Below, piece by piece: positions 63,750 to 64,000 of a DNA stretch of 64,000 bases. The position numbers and the translations under genes were made by a program. The notes below the pieces were generated by a model. It was not told the DNA's origin. It worked only from the letters and a program-made list of their open reading frames with translations, and did not search any database. The stretch comes from Spongiactinospora rosea (GTDB lineage: Bacteria > Actinomycetota > Actinomycetes > Streptosporangiales > Streptosporangiaceae), in assembly GCF_003315795.1 (NCBI RefSeq), contig NZ_QMEY01000003.1:1-64000 (forward strand). The letters run 5' to 3'. Every line of letters begins with the position of its first letter. Positions within the stretch are counted from its first letter, which is position 1.

Positions 63750-64000
63750 TCAGCCGAGGATGCCGTGGTCGTAGGCGGTGGTGACGGCGGCGGCGCGGTC
63801 TTTGACGCGGAGTTTGCGTAGATGTGGGTGAGGTGGCTTTTGACCGTGGCCTCGCTGACGAACAGGATCGCGGCGATCTCGCGGTTGGAGGTGCCCTTGG
63901 CGAGTGGCCGCCACTCGGCGGGCGCGGCGGAGAGGGCGCTATAGAACATGAGGGCTTCGCGCACGGTGGGCTCGGTCTGCAACCGGCTCGCCTGGAGCTG
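63750..64000 (-). pseudogene. LuxR/NarL-type regulator, 3' part with frame disruption
   Basis: The frame from the right edge reads GTSNREIAAILFVSEATVKSHLTHIYA, the C-terminal LuxR helix-turn-helix. One base after the IYA codons appears to be missing; in the shifted frame LRVKDRAAAVTTAYDHGILG completes the normal family end at the TGA at 63750-63752. The part before GTSNREIA (SALSAAPAEWRPLAK) also departs from the family pattern, as if a second shift were present. It is a decayed gene or contains sequencing errors. The 5' end lies beyond the window. Confidence 0.65.

Overview
The window is 64 kb of high-G+C actinobacterial chromosome. GTG and TTG starts are common, and genes often overlap by 4 bases (ATGA or GTGA). 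The conserved backbone hemW, DUF3097, hrcA-dnaJ-rsmE, HIT, phoH-ybeY-corC, era, leuA, recO-uppS, zur/znu and glyS is typical of filamentous actinomycetes. Secreted protease and dioxygenase genes with chitin-binding-type modules and an NB-ARC/TPR protein fit Streptosporangiales or a relative; this placement is an inference from gene content and style only.

Layout. 1-3480 is an accessory zone: the right end of an IS21-type element, two arrays of degenerate direct repeats, a lone SRPBCC gene with an operator dyad, and a 28-base G tract. 3482-6678 holds a TetR gene facing a two-gene operon (a large membrane protein and a 117-residue partner) whose products share a glycine-rich, RHIM/PP-like motif. 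6830-19189 is mostly housekeeping: haem chaperone, heat-shock operon with a CIRCE operator, rRNA methyltransferase, an ECF-type sigma factor with its membrane partner, PhoH, YbeY, CorC and Era. 19850-24149 is an AT-richer island with a near-consensus promoter, a DUF6879 pair, a STAND (NB-ARC/TPR) protein that again starts with a PP-like motif, and a formyltransferase. 24634-29337 carries a membrane-anchored solute-binding protein with a membrane partner, and two divergent secreted proteins (intradiol dioxygenase, serine protease) ending in nearly the same carbohydrate-binding module.

29530-51436 is metabolic and housekeeping: leuA with a leucine-rich leader peptide, a TetR/oxidoreductase pair with twin operators, glutamate-type dehydrogenase, PhoD-like phosphatase, rocD-ddaH with an Lrp regulator (arginine/ornithine breakdown), a CDP-alcohol phosphatidyltransferase, recO-uppS, the zinc operon znuA-znuC-znuB-zur behind a Zur box, and glyS. 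51581-57331 is a tightly packed locus: small secreted peptide, MoxR, DUF58, VWA, HtrA-like protease and a two-component system. 57567-64000 is accessory again: IS3 orfA remnant, XRE regulator facing an alpha/beta hydrolase with a cysteine in the nucleophile elbow, three small coupled genes facing an XRE-TPR regulator, a 45-residue peptide gene coupled to a PIMT-like methyltransferase (possible RiPP-type pair), and a frame-disrupted LuxR gene at the edge.

The candidates I rate most likely to be undescribed are the motif-sharing pair at 4226-6678, the promoter/DUF6879/STAND island at 19850-23267 and the peptide-methyltransferase pair at 62350-63608. No rRNA, tRNA or CRISPR array was recognised.
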